This document shows positions 35,939 through 45,451 of a stretch of 64,000 bases of DNA, one piece after another. Both the position numbers and the translations under genes were made by a program. The DNA is from Gammaproteobacteria bacterium (GTDB taxonomy: Bacteria > Pseudomonadota > Gammaproteobacteria > Pseudomonadales > Azotimanducaceae), in assembly GCA_018666555.1 (NCBI GenBank), contig JABIZD010000021.1, positions 1 to 64,000 on the forward strand, given 5' to 3'. The notes under the pieces were generated by a model. It ran no database searches, had not been told where the DNA came from, and saw only the letters and a list, made by a program, of their open reading frames with translations. How positions within the stretch are numbered: position 1 is the first letter of the stretch; each line of letters starts with the position of its first letter.

Positions 35939-36169
35939 ACCCTCTCCTTATAAAACCATGTAATCCAGTGATGGATCGTTATCTTAATGCCTAGCCTGTC
36001 TCATCGCTAAAGCTGTACTGTAACAGCCCCGCCCAGATTCAGTAAAACTCAATAGCCTGATTGGCAGCCTTCCCTAACATCCCATGGACTGGTACCTTTA
36101 AAGTCAGGCTCGAGCTAACGATAAGACTAGTTCGGCAGACAAATCGAAGCACTGGATAGGATTAACGAG

Positions 36170-37033
36170 ATGAAAATCGGCATTTTTGCAACTTTTATGT
36201 CACCCCTTGCCACCCCGGATATGATCAAAACATTCGCTCAACAAGTCGAACAGCTAGGCATTGAATCACTCTGGATGGGCGAGCATGTGGTCTTATTTGA
36301 TGAAACAGTTCATCCGTATCCTGGCAGCAGAGACGGTAAAATCCCCGTTCCTGCAGGAGGAGGAATGCTTGATACAGTCTCTACTTTCAGCTTTCTGGCA
36401 GGTTGTACTGAAACCCTGAGATTTGGCACTGGAATTACTCTGTTACCACAAAGAAATCCCGTTTATACCGCAAAGGAATTTGCTACCCTGGACTGGCTGA
36501 CTAAGGGCCGGGTTGATTTCGGCGTCGGTGTCGGCTGGTGTAAGGAAGAAGTTGAAGCCTGTCGGTACACATTTGAGGACAGGGGTGCCCGCTGTAATGA
36601 ATTTCTAATCGTCCTGAATGAGCTTTGGACCCAGCCGGTGGCGGAATTTTCCGGTGAACACTTCAACTTACCCGCCTGCCGCATGGACCCCAAGCCAGTA
36701 CAGGAGGGTGGAATACCCGTTATTATCGGTGGCCATACCCCTGCAGGATTCAACCGAGCGGCTAAATATGGCAGCGGCTGGTACGGGTTTCAACTTAACC
36801 TGGAACAAACAAAAAACATGCAAATAGAACTCAAAGCGGCACTTGAAAAACAGCAGCGTAGCTTAAATGAGTTCGAATTCATTATAACGCCGCCTTATCA
36901 GTTAAGTCGCGATGCGATACTGGCCTATCAAGACCTCGGCGTTGATCGGTTAATCCTGCACCTGGGCAGCCAAAAACCAGACAAAATCCAGCATCGACTC
37001 GATGAGATAAGCAGTCTAATGGCAATATTGTGA
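36170..37033 (+). CDS. Luciferase-like monooxygenase (F420/FMN type)
   Basis: LLM-family TIM barrel, 287 aa, of the subgroup annotated as probable F420-dependent oxidoreductases in actinobacteria (in proteobacteria the cofactor is more likely FMN). Markers are GIESLWMGEHVVLF, LRFGTGITLLPQRNP, and TKGRVDFGVGVGWCKEEVEA, followed by PVIIGGHTPAGFNRAAKYGSGW. ATAGGA eight bases before the ATG. Convergent with the hotdog protein at 37038, leaving only 4 bp between the stops. Confidence 0.9.
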   Translation: MKIGIFATFMSPLATPDMIKTFAQQVEQLGIESLWMGEHVVLFDETVHPYPGSRDGKIPVPAGGGMLDTVSTFSFLAGCTETLRFGTGITLLPQRNPVYTAKEFATLDWLTKGRVDFGVGVGWCKEEVEACRYTFEDRGARCNEFLIVLNELWTQPVAEFSGEHFNLPACRMDPKPVQEGGIPVIIGGHTPAGFNRAAKYGSGWYGFQLNLEQTKNMQIELKAALEKQQRSLNEFEFIITPPYQLSRDAILAYQDLGVDRLILHLGSQKPDKIQHRLDEISSLMAIL

Positions 37034-37037
37034 GCGA

Positions 37038-37892
37038 CTACATGCCTCTGAGGCGATAAATTGCTCGCTGAAAAACCTCCGAAAAGCACTGCCCGGACTG
37101 TTCATCGAAGACGGCCACATTAATATCGCAGAACTGATGGCCCTTTTTACTGAACTCATCAAGCACCTGCATTTCTACAATCACTGAGGTCCCCGGGCTA
37201 ATGGCAGAGTAGTTTTTTGACCTCGTTTCAAGGTGTACCCAGGGGTTCATGGCGGCATTGCTATCAAAAATCCAGTTAGCACAACCGAGAATGAAAGACA
37301 TATTGGCGAAACCCTTAGCATTACCGCGATTATTATCTTTTAACCCTGCGGCAGCCTCACCGGGAAAACGCAAAAGCATTGGCATATGCGCTACGTCTTC
37401 GAAATATCGGGACATTCTGTTATCTTCCTGCCATTGATAGCGAAAAGCATAACAACCTAGATCTTTAAGTTGCTCAAACCAGTCTTTACTTGCTCGAGGT
37501 GGTTGGTATCCAGCTTCAGCAATACCATCACCCCGCCTGATGGGTGCTATAGCCGCTTCCTGCTCCAAACTCACCTCTGCTGTGGCGCAAATCCTACCAG
37601 AAGAATTTAACAATTCGGCTGTATACTGAAATTCACTCTGATCAGTAATCGCTACTGAAAAGTTTTCCCTATCGTAAACCGGTGATCGGACAGCAATATG
37701 CGACCGACCCGTATTCAGCCAGTCTAAGCCCCAGGCTTCTACGGCAGGCTGAGTCAGGTAAGCAGACAAGGTGACGCCGGGAACCAAGCCACCTTTAAAT
37801 CCATAAACTTTGGCAATTCGGTCACCGTGAATCTCATTTTTTGAATCTGGTGACTGATTTAAGGCAACGCCTGTATATCCGGTTACATTCAT
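37038..37892 (-). CDS. MaoC-like double-hotdog protein
   Basis: A 284-aa protein that begins with a hydratase-2-like motif: N-E-I-H-G-D-R-I-A-K-V-Y-G-F-K-G-G-L-V-P-G, the N-x-I-H-x-D...A..G.....HG pattern of MaoC-type enoyl-CoA hydratases with Pro-Gly in place of the usual His-Gly. A second hotdog-like half follows (residues about 150-280, MNPWVHLETRSKNYSAISPG, FCDINVAVFDEQSGQ). AAGGAGGGATCG precedes the ATG. Likely a CoA- or ACP-thioester hydratase in a beta-oxidation route. Whether it is active with the altered motif is open. Confidence 0.7.
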   Translation of the reverse strand: MNVTGYTGVALNQSPDSKNEIHGDRIAKVYGFKGGLVPGVTLSAYLTQPAVEAWGLDWLNTGRSHIAVRSPVYDRENFSVAITDQSEFQYTAELLNSSGRICATAEVSLEQEAAIAPIRRGDGIAEAGYQPPRASKDWFEQLKDLGCYAFRYQWQEDNRMSRYFEDVAHMPMLLRFPGEAAAGLKDNNRGNAKGFANMSFILGCANWIFDSNAAMNPWVHLETRSKNYSAISPGTSVIVEMQVLDEFSKKGHQFCDINVAVFDEQSGQCFSEVFQRAIYRLRGM

Positions 37893-37939
37893 CGATCCCT
37901 CCTTAAGTTACTAATCGCATTAGGTAAGTTACATCGGAA

Positions 37940-38590
37940 TTACGGCTTGGCTTTTTGAAGCCGTGTAGTAAATTTTTTTCGGGTTCGCTCATCAATGGGC
38001 AAATCCAGATATCTACGCAGTTTGTCTTTATTCAATTTATTCAGTGGCCCGGTCTGATCTAAAAACAGTGCCTGGGTTGAAAGGCTATTTTCAGCTCTCA
38101 AACTGTATTTACCTTGCATACCCGCCTTTACTTTTCCAGGTGACAGGACCCGGAAATAAACCCCTGCACGACCAGCCGCAGTAAATAATTTCGGAAACTG
38201 CTGATCCTTCATCTCCGCTGCAAACACATTGCATGGAATCCTCGGCGCCGTTGCTTCCAATACTAATCCACCAAACTCCAGCCGATCACCAATCATAAGC
38301 CCATAATCTGGCAGACCTGACATCGTCAAATTTTCTCCAAAGGTGCCGTTTGGTATTCCACGCTCCAATTCAGCCGACCAAAACGCATAGTCCTCTACTC
38401 GATACGCATAGACTGCTTGATCAACACCACCATGATGACGCGGATTAAGTACATTATCTCCCTCTAAGCCGAGTGAATTTACTGCTACAGCACCCTCAAC
38501 CGGACGCTTACCGATACCCGTCCTGACCTGGCGGTTGCCCACTCGCAGCGTTTTTACCTTACCAACATTAACACTAATTATTTTCATCAT
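37940..38590 (-). CDS. MOSC domain protein (YiiM-like)
   Basis: Molybdenum-cofactor sulfurase C-terminal domain protein, 216 aa, like YiiM, which handles N-hydroxylated compounds through Moco. NSLGLEGDNVLNPRHHGGVDQAVYAY holds the HHGG core, GTFGENLTMSGL the second motif, and ATAPRIPCNVFA the conserved Cys. The C-terminal QTGPLNKLNKDKLRRYLDLP matches YiiM-type proteins. Two adjacent ATGs (38590 and 38587) follow GAGGT, and the second fits the spacing better. Oriented away from aceA. Confidence 0.88.
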   Translation of the reverse strand: MMKIISVNVGKVKTLRVGNRQVRTGIGKRPVEGAVAVNSLGLEGDNVLNPRHHGGVDQAVYAYRVEDYAFWSAELERGIPNGTFGENLTMSGLPDYGLMIGDRLEFGGLVLEATAPRIPCNVFAAEMKDQQFPKLFTAAGRAGVYFRVLSPGKVKAGMQGKYSLRAENSLSTQALFLDQTGPLNKLNKDKLRRYLDLPIDERTRKKFTTRLQKAKP

Positions 38591-38760
38591 ACCTCGGCCT
38601 CATCACCATAGATTACCGACTCTGCGTCGAGTCTTTATCAACCCATTAGGACAAAATTCTTTTAATGAATTTTTGGAATATATTAGTATCCATTTATTCT
38701 TTTTAATATTCTTTGATTATTTGTAAACTTCACCGCTCCAGACCCAACATCACAACTATT

Positions 38761-40398
38761 ATGAATCAAATACAGCAAGTCCCAGAAACTACTTCGTCTA
38801 GCTATAAAGACCAAATCGTATCCATTGAAAAAATACGAAGTCAATATGCTAACACCTGGAAAGGAATTAATTCAGAGTATGCAGCGCGCATGCGCCTTCA
38901 GAATCGCTTTACTACCGGTCTTGAAATTGCCAAGTATACGGCAGATATAATGCGTCAGGATATGCAGGCCTACGATCTTGACTCAGCCAACTATACACAG
39001 TCGCTGGGTTGCTGGCATGGGTTCACTGCGCAACAACTGGCCATGTCAGTTAAGAAACATCGTGGCACCATGAGCAAATCCTATATCTATCTGAGTGGCT
39101 GGATGGTTGCAGCACTGCGTTCTAAATTCGGGCCTTTACCTGACCAGAGCATGCACGAGAAAACGTCTGTTCCAGCGCTGATACAAGAAATCTATCTGTT
39201 TTTAAAGCAGGCAGATGCAAGGGAACTTCGGCACATTTTTGTTGAACTAGATGACGCCCGAGAACGTGGTGAGAATACTGATAATATCATCCAGCGAATA
39301 GACCAATTTGAAACCCATGTTGTACCCATTATTGCTGACATTGATGCTGGTTTTGGCAATGAAGAAGCGACTTACCTCCTTGCCAAGCAGATGATAGAAG
39401 CAGGCGCTTGTGCCATTCAGATTGAAAACCAGGTTTCAGATGCAAAACAATGTGGCCACCAGGATGGTAAGGTGACCGTGCCTCACGAGGATTTCCTGTC
39501 TAAGATTAACGCCATTCGATATGCCTTTCTGGAACTAGGCGTAGAAAATGGCATTATCGTTGCCAGAACAGATTCTCTGGGCGCAAGCCTGACCCAGAAA
39601 ATACCGGTATCAAAGGAAAAGGGTGACCTTGCCAGCCAATACAATGACTTCCTGCAGACCGAAGCAATCAATGACCTATCTGAACTAAAGGAAAATGACA
39701 TTACCATTCACCAGAATGGCGAGCTCGTTAAACCGGTCAGACTTGATAATGGCCTGTATGCGTTCAGGGATGGAACCGGATTTGATCGAGTCGTTCTCGA
39801 CTGCGTAACCAGCCTGAATCATGGTGCGGACCTGCTATGGATCGAAACAGAAAAACCCAACGTCTCTCAAATTGCCGAGATGGTTGATGCAGTGAAGAAA
39901 TATGTCCCGGATGCAAAACTGGTTTACAACAATTCACCTTCCTTTAACTGGACCCTGGCCTTTCGGGAGCAAGTCTATGCAGACTGGAACGCAGCCGGCA
40001 AAGACCTAAGCGCCTACCCAGATCCTCAGACATCACCAAAAGGCCTCATGTCAGTTGATTTTGATCATTCTGAACTAGCCCAGGAAGCCGACAAGCTTGT
40101 ACAGGAATTCCAAAAAGATGCTTCTCGAGAAGCTGGTATATTTCACCACCTGATTACGCTACCGACCTACCACGAAACTGCGCTGGGCACAGATATCCTA
40201 TCCGAAGGCTACTTTGGTAGCCTGGGCATGCTGGCCTATGTTCGAGATGTTCAGCGCCAGGAAATCAGGCGAGAAATGTCGTCCGTTAAACACCAGGACC
40301 TTGCTGGTTCAAATATCGGCGATGATCACAAGGCCTACTTCTCTGGAGAAAATGCACTCCTTGCTGGTGGCAAGGAAAACACTATGAATCAGTTCTAG
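38761..40398 (+). CDS. aceA: Isocitrate lyase (long form)
   Basis: First enzyme of the glyoxylate shunt, splitting isocitrate to glyoxylate and succinate, cytosolic. The 545-aa length and the active loop KQCGHQDGK (Cys near residue 230) place it in the long Pseudomonas-type class rather than the short E. coli type. IIADIDAGFGNEEATYLL is the metal/substrate region. I chose the ATG at 38761 because the family begins near MNQIQQ; an in-frame ATG at 38713 would add a poorly conserved head. No good ribosome site precedes it. A four-copy 13-bp repeat and a strong terminator follow the gene. In a genome full of acyl-CoA enzymes it supports growth on acetyl-CoA. Confidence 0.93.
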   Translation: MNQIQQVPETTSSSYKDQIVSIEKIRSQYANTWKGINSEYAARMRLQNRFTTGLEIAKYTADIMRQDMQAYDLDSANYTQSLGCWHGFTAQQLAMSVKKHRGTMSKSYIYLSGWMVAALRSKFGPLPDQSMHEKTSVPALIQEIYLFLKQADARELRHIFVELDDARERGENTDNIIQRIDQFETHVVPIIADIDAGFGNEEATYLLAKQMIEAGACAIQIENQVSDAKQCGHQDGKVTVPHEDFLSKINAIRYAFLELGVENGIIVARTDSLGASLTQKIPVSKEKGDLASQYNDFLQTEAINDLSELKENDITIHQNGELVKPVRLDNGLYAFRDGTGFDRVVLDCVTSLNHGADLLWIETEKPNVSQIAEMVDAVKKYVPDAKLVYNNSPSFNWTLAFREQVYADWNAAGKDLSAYPDPQTSPKGLMSVDFDHSELAQEADKLVQEFQKDASREAGIFHHLITLPTYHETALGTDILSEGYFGSLGMLAYVRDVQRQEIRREMSSVKHQDLAGSNIGDDHKAYFSGENALLAGGKENTMNQF

Positions 40399-40430
40399 TT
40401 AGACTCAACCGAGCCAGACTACTTCATTTT

Positions 40431-40482
40431 AGTTACTCTGGATAGTTACTCTGGATAGTTACTCTAGATAGTTACTCTGGAT
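40431..40482. repeat. Four 13-bp tandem repeats after aceA
   Basis: AGTTACTCTGGAT is repeated four times head to tail, with one substitution in the third copy (CTAGAT). It begins 33 bp after the aceA stop and ends 18 bp before the terminator hairpin, so it should be in the 3' untranslated RNA. Confidence 0.95.
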
Positions 40483-40499
40483 TGCCCGCTTCCCTACTT

Positions 40500-40526
40500 A
40501 CGCCTCATTTATGGGGCGTTTTTTTT
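40500..40526 (+). terminator. Rho-independent terminator of aceA
   Basis: ACGCCTC pairs with GGGGCGT (one T-G pair) around the loop ATTTAT, followed directly by eight T residues. It is the strongest terminator in the window. Confidence 0.92.
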
Positions 40527-40696
40527 GTCTTTTTGAAATCCCATACAACGGCTCAGTTAACAACCCTGGTTACGATTCAAACTAGACCAAGAAAGCCAAT
40601 TCAACCACTGAACCGGTGCTAAACCTGCCGCCTTTTTACCAGGTTAGACAAATCCCTGCGGTAAGGCACAATAGGCAAACACAGGGAGGATTGTAG

Positions 40697-42226
40697 ATGA
40701 CAGATATCATTATAATCGGAGCTGGTAGTGCAGGTTCTGTGCTAGCCAACCGGCTCAGCGAAAATCCGGACTGGGAGATTGTATTAATCGAAGCCGGGCC
40801 TGATTACGAGCGGGCCAGGGATCTACCTTATGAACTGGTCAATAGTCATCGCAACGCACTGGCCGATCATGACTGGGGATTTCGCTATCAACCAACGCAG
40901 GGGCAGAACGTTTTCTTTCCCAGGGGTAAGGTCGTCGGTGGATCAAGTGCTGTGAATACCACCATCGCTCTACGCGGAATACCAGAAGATTATGAAGAAT
41001 GGGCCGAGCAGGGTAACCCATCTTGGGCCTGGCCTAATGTCTTGCCTTTTTTCAAACGTCTGGAACGAGACCTGGACTTTGCTGATGCTAGTTACCATGG
41101 CGATGCTGGCCCGATCAGTATTCGTCGGTACCCGCCTGAAGAGTTGTTACCACAGCACCAGGCTTTCCTCGACCGGGCAGCGACACTTGGCTACCCCTAT
41201 TGCGAAGATGCTAATAACCCCGATGCTTACGGCGCCGGCCCTCAGCCCATGAATAAGCTGGGGAGATTACGCATATCATGTGCCATAGGATATCTTGCCC
41301 CGGCACGATTTCGTGCTAATTTGACCATCAGGGCGAATACGTCGGTGCGTCGCCTGGTCATCGAAAAGCATACCTGTAAGGGCGTTGAAATTCAGACCCA
41401 GGATGGAAATATAGAGACCCTCTCTGCTTCCCTGGTTATTACCTGCGGTGGCGCGCTGATGTCTCCTCTTCTTTTGATGCATTCTGGTATTGGTCCAAAA
41501 GAGCAGCTAGATCAAAGTGGTATAACAGTCATAGAAAACGAGCCTGGTGTCGGCGAAAACCTCTCAGACCACCCTGCGATATCAGTCGTATGCCAGCTCA
41601 AAAACGATCACATCTCAGATCATGATGCGCCTTTAATCCAGACCATACTTCGTTACACCACGGCATCCGAGAACAAGCGCAATAACATGCAGATTGAGCA
41701 ATTGAGCTATGCAGGAAAATTAGATGGGCCACCCCTATTTGCGATTGCGGCATGCCTGGAATACCAATATGGCCGCGGTCGGTTAACCTTGTCGCCGAGC
41801 CAACCCATGGGCGCACCCATCATTGCAAACCATTTCTGTGAAGATGAAAGAGATCAGGCTGCATTGTTAAGTGGTTTCAAAGATACCATTGAATTTACCA
41901 AGCAAGGTGAACTGGCCAAGATGATCGATACTATTCGATTCCCAGACCAAGGCAGGGATCACAGTGATGACACCCTGACAACTTTATGCAGACGCTTTGC
42001 CGGTAGTGGTTATCACCCCTGTGGTACTGTCAAGATGGGCCCCCGTCAGGATCCCCTGGCAGTTGTCGATGAACATGGTCGCGCTCATCGCATCGATGGC
42101 CTGGTCATTGCCGATGCGTCCATTATGCCGGGTGTTCCTCGAGCCAATACTAATTTAACCTGTATCATGATTGGAGAAAAAATTGCTGCCTATATCAGCC
42201 GGCATCCGGCACAGTATGGCCTCTAA
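40697..42226 (+). CDS. GMC-family FAD oxidoreductase
   Basis: Glucose-methanol-choline oxidoreductase, 509 aa, oxidising a primary or secondary alcohol; close in form to choline dehydrogenase-like proteins. IIIGAGSAGSVLANRLSEN is the N-terminal FAD motif; PRGKVVGGSSAVNTTIALRG is the first GMC signature; GALMSPLLLMHSGIGP the second. SGYHPCGTVKMGP near the C-terminus carries the catalytic His, and GVPRANTNLTCIMIGEKIA closes the FAD domain. GGGAGGATTGTAG precedes the ATG. The next gene follows after 24 bp, so they are co-transcribed. Confidence 0.92.
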   Translation: MTDIIIIGAGSAGSVLANRLSENPDWEIVLIEAGPDYERARDLPYELVNSHRNALADHDWGFRYQPTQGQNVFFPRGKVVGGSSAVNTTIALRGIPEDYEEWAEQGNPSWAWPNVLPFFKRLERDLDFADASYHGDAGPISIRRYPPEELLPQHQAFLDRAATLGYPYCEDANNPDAYGAGPQPMNKLGRLRISCAIGYLAPARFRANLTIRANTSVRRLVIEKHTCKGVEIQTQDGNIETLSASLVITCGGALMSPLLLMHSGIGPKEQLDQSGITVIENEPGVGENLSDHPAISVVCQLKNDHISDHDAPLIQTILRYTTASENKRNNMQIEQLSYAGKLDGPPLFAIAACLEYQYGRGRLTLSPSQPMGAPIIANHFCEDERDQAALLSGFKDTIEFTKQGELAKMIDTIRFPDQGRDHSDDTLTTLCRRFAGSGYHPCGTVKMGPRQDPLAVVDEHGRAHRIDGLVIADASIMPGVPRANTNLTCIMIGEKIAAYISRHPAQYGL

Positions 42227-42250
42227 CACTTCGTTTACGGGAACATCATT

Positions 42251-43738
42251 ATGAACGATTTCAACATCAGGAATGCCACCATCATAGATGGGAGTGGCGG
42301 CCCAGCCAAACAGACTGACCTTGGTATCAAAGATTGCCGTATTGCAGAGATAGGCCAGGTTGGATCTGCTGATAGCGAATTAGATGCTGCCGGAAACTGC
42401 CTTGCTCCGGGCCTTATAGACACCCATGCACACGATGATGGCGCCTTTCTGAAACACCCCGATATGACCTTTAAACTATCCCAGGGCGTCACCACAGTAG
42501 TCAATGGAAACTGTGGCTTCAGTGCCATTCCTTTAGACAACAACGGCGATGTCTCTAAAGGCAGTGGCGGTATCCTGGCCGGGATCGAAAGTGGCTTCAC
42601 CGACCTGGAGGGCTATTTCAGCGCTGTTCTGGCAAGAAAACCGGCGATTAATAACATGATGCTGGTAGGCCACAATACGGTCCGTTCGCTGGTCATGGGG
42701 TCACAGCGGCGGGCACCGTCGAGCAAAGAATTATCAGCCATGGTCGACCACGTTGACAGAGCCATGGAGCAGGGTGCTTGCGGCTTTTCTACCGGCCTCA
42801 TCTACAGACCGGGTCGCTACAGCGAAACTGAGGAAATAATTGAACTAGCCAGGGTAGCGCAGCCATACGGTGGTCTTTATACCACCCATATGCGCAATGA
42901 AGGAGACCGGTTACTTGAAGCCATCGATGAAACCTTGAAAATAGGTAAGGAGGCCAATATCCATGCTCACATCTCTCATCACAAGGCAGCGGGTAAGCAG
43001 AATTGGGGCAAAGTTAAATCTTCACTGGAAAAAATAAACGCCGCATTAGCCACAGGTCAGCAGATTTCTCTGGATGTTTACCCTTACACAGCTGGTAGCG
43101 GCAGAATGATCGAGTATTTCAATCTTGACAATATTAATCGTCAATTGGCCGAGGTTATCAGACTAGCGAGTTGTCCGGCTTTCCGTGAATACGAAGGTCG
43201 CATGCTGAAAGATATTGCTACAGAAAAAGGCATAGACATCGTCCACCTGGTTCATGAGATATTAACCAGCCCAAAAGGTGACCGCACTATCTGCATTCAG
43301 TTCATCATAGATGAAACCGACATTGAAACTAACCTGCGTTGGCAGGATATGATGGTCGGATCCGATGGCATACCAGACCTCAATGGTAGCCCCCATCCTC
43401 GATTATTTGGAACCTTCCCGAGAATACTCGGCCATTATGTACGTGATAAACAACTGCTTAGCCTGACCGATGCGGTTCGGCGCATGACTTCCCTGGCTGC
43501 GTCTACCTTCGGGCTCAACCAAAGAGGGCTGATAAAACAAGGGTATTGGGCGGATCTGGTTTTGTTTAACCCTGATACCGTTGCCGACGCAGCAACTTAT
43601 GATGAACCGAAAAAACTCGCCACAGGGATTGAGGCTGTCTTTGTCAACGGCAAACTCGCTTATCGAAACGGCGAATATACGCAATCCGGGTCTGGACAAA
43701 TGCTGCGATACAAACGAGAGTCCTATAAGGCCCTATAA
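42251..43738 (+). CDS. D-aminoacylase-type amidohydrolase
   Basis: N-acyl-D-amino-acid deacylase family, 495 aa, zinc amidohydrolase. LAPGLIDTHAHDDGAFLKHP contains the H-x-H metal motif, TTVVNGNCGFS the Cys that binds zinc in D-aminoacylase, LYTTHMRNEGD and HAHISHHKAAG further His ligands, and MVGSDGIP the catalytic Asp. HPRLFGTFPRILGHYVR is family typical. It lies 24 bp after the GMC gene. The family also includes related dihydropyrimidinase-like enzymes, so the exact amide is not known. Confidence 0.9.
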   Translation: MNDFNIRNATIIDGSGGPAKQTDLGIKDCRIAEIGQVGSADSELDAAGNCLAPGLIDTHAHDDGAFLKHPDMTFKLSQGVTTVVNGNCGFSAIPLDNNGDVSKGSGGILAGIESGFTDLEGYFSAVLARKPAINNMMLVGHNTVRSLVMGSQRRAPSSKELSAMVDHVDRAMEQGACGFSTGLIYRPGRYSETEEIIELARVAQPYGGLYTTHMRNEGDRLLEAIDETLKIGKEANIHAHISHHKAAGKQNWGKVKSSLEKINAALATGQQISLDVYPYTAGSGRMIEYFNLDNINRQLAEVIRLASCPAFREYEGRMLKDIATEKGIDIVHLVHEILTSPKGDRTICIQFIIDETDIETNLRWQDMMVGSDGIPDLNGSPHPRLFGTFPRILGHYVRDKQLLSLTDAVRRMTSLAASTFGLNQRGLIKQGYWADLVLFNPDTVADAATYDEPKKLATGIEAVFVNGKLAYRNGEYTQSGSGQMLRYKRESYKAL

Positions 43739-43934
43739 ACCAATAATATTTATCCTGCAGCAGCCATGAACGAACCCCAGGCTCTGTTATCCATAAGGAT
43801 TTTGGTTATTCTTAAGACTTAGGGCTTATTATTTGGAATCACTGGCTTGAGCACATACTCTACCAACCGAGGTGTTTTCAAAGTAGGGTATCGATAATCA
43901 CACACAGCACACTGGCATTTGCAGGCAAAACATC

Positions 43935-45113
43935 ATGGCCTATATCGAAAACAGAACCATTCACGACGCCGATTCCCATGTAATGGAATTCCCCGACAAG
44001 ATATTCGAGTTTGTTTCCAGCAAATACCGCGAGGAATTCAGGCCTTATCTCCGAAAACGAGAACAAAGCTGGATTGAAGAGATGAAGATGCTGCAGGATA
44101 ATCCTGAGTACCGCGCAGGAGCTGAGCGTGAAATTATGTTACGTCGAGGTCACAATGCTTTAGGGGCTTTCCGAAAAGAAGACCGGCCTAAAACACTGGA
44201 TTATCTGGGTTTTACCAGTCAATTGGTATTTACCTCTGACGCGCTTGACAATTATGGTCTTGAAACAGGCAAAACCAACCAGCTTGCCTGCGAAGCGGCA
44301 CGGGCCCATAACCGTATGATGGCCGACTTCTGCAACGTTGATGACCGACTGCTGGCGACGGGCTACATACCTCTGGTTGATTTCCAGGAAGCTCCTCGTA
44401 TCGCTACTGAAGCACTGGAAATGGGTTGTAAGGGTCTGGTTATTCCGTCCCGCTGCCCACCCGGGCACAGTCCCAGTCACACCGCATTTGAACCGCTGTG
44501 GTGCATCGCTGAAGAAGCCGGAATACCCATCTTGTTCCATGTTGGTGGAGAACACAAAATGAACCCTGATTACCACAATAATGGCCAGGCACAGGTACTC
44601 GACTTCCATGGTGGTGCTGAGAATTTTACATCGAGTAGTTATATGACGATTCCTCTGTCGGTGTGGCAAACCATGGCTGTACTGATAATCGACGGTGTAC
44701 TGGACAGACATGAGAACCTGAAATTCGGCGCCATTGAGCTTGGCGCCAGCTGGGTACCGAGTTGGATGAGATTTATGGACTCTGGCGTGGCTGCCTTCAC
44801 AAAAGGAGAACAACGCCTTAAGAACCTGTCTGCAAAACCGAGCGAAATAGTCAGGCGTCAATTCCGGGTGACACCCTATCCCCATGAACCAACTGGCTGG
44901 ATTATCGACAACACCGGACCAGAGGTGTGCCTGTTTTCGTCAGATTTTCCGCACGTAGAAGGAGGGAGAAATCCGATGAAACGGTTTGGTGAGGCTATAA
45001 AGGATATTTCCCAGGAAAACCAGACCCGCTTCTACAGAGATAATTTTATCGACCTGATGGGACAGGGCCTTGATCAATCACTGCATGATCATCCATCCCA
45101 ACGTGCAGAATAG
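43935..45113 (+). CDS. Amidohydrolase-2 family (ACMSD-like) hydrolase/decarboxylase
   Basis: A 392-aa metal-dependent protein of the amidohydrolase-2 group, which includes aminocarboxymuconate-semialdehyde and gamma-resorcylate decarboxylases. The N-terminal metal motif is D-A-D-S-H, with the first His replaced by Asp as in many members. Later, PILFHVGGEHKMNPDY has a metal His and FSSDFPHVEGGRNP the catalytic Asp and following His. AGGCAAAACATC before the ATG. It is about 200 bp downstream of the D-aminoacylase-type gene and may belong to the same catabolic group. Confidence 0.88.
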   Translation: MAYIENRTIHDADSHVMEFPDKIFEFVSSKYREEFRPYLRKREQSWIEEMKMLQDNPEYRAGAEREIMLRRGHNALGAFRKEDRPKTLDYLGFTSQLVFTSDALDNYGLETGKTNQLACEAARAHNRMMADFCNVDDRLLATGYIPLVDFQEAPRIATEALEMGCKGLVIPSRCPPGHSPSHTAFEPLWCIAEEAGIPILFHVGGEHKMNPDYHNNGQAQVLDFHGGAENFTSSSYMTIPLSVWQTMAVLIIDGVLDRHENLKFGAIELGASWVPSWMRFMDSGVAAFTKGEQRLKNLSAKPSEIVRRQFRVTPYPHEPTGWIIDNTGPEVCLFSSDFPHVEGGRNPMKRFGEAIKDISQENQTRFYRDNFIDLMGQGLDQSLHDHPSQRAE

Positions 45114-45451
45114 ACCGCTTTAAACCGTTCTGCTATTTCTCGGACTACAACCACAATCTCCTCAGCCCAGGTTCAAGGAACCATTGGCTTTGACTAGCTT
45201 AGCCAAGCGTTTCCCCAACCCTTGACTAAGTCTGCACATCAATTCAGTCGTAAGTGCTGGAAACATTAGCGCAAGCGCCATGGCGCCCATAGACAAAACC
45301 GAACAGCTAACCAGCCTGCAAAAAATAATCTGCTCGATCAAAGTTCTATCCGAAAACTCAAGGCTAGAGACATCATGCATAGTCTGCGTATATTAAAAAA
45401 GGGTCATTAGACCCTTAAATAATTTCTATCCCTTACTACGCAAAACCAGAC
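45114..45451. other. Intergenic region between convergent gene groups
   Basis: About 340 bp. It contains the minus-strand terminator at 45395-45416 and a 72-codon minus-strand frame (45162-45380) without a ribosome site or recognisable family, lying beyond that terminator. I do not count this frame as a gene. Confidence 0.4.
45395..45416 (-). terminator. Rho-independent terminator of acyl-CoA dehydrogenase operon
   Basis: On the minus strand AAGGGTC and GACCCTT form a perfect seven-pair stem around TAAT, followed by a run of T. It lies about 35 bp after the stop of the gene at 45452. Confidence 0.85.

Noticed and set aside
44160-44885. 241-codon minus-strand frame
   Set aside because: It is antisense to the amidohydrolase-2 gene, whose metal motifs and start signal are clear.
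45162-45380. 72-codon minus-strand frame
   Set aside because: No ribosome site, it lies beyond the terminator of the upstream operon, and its sequence matches nothing I recognise.
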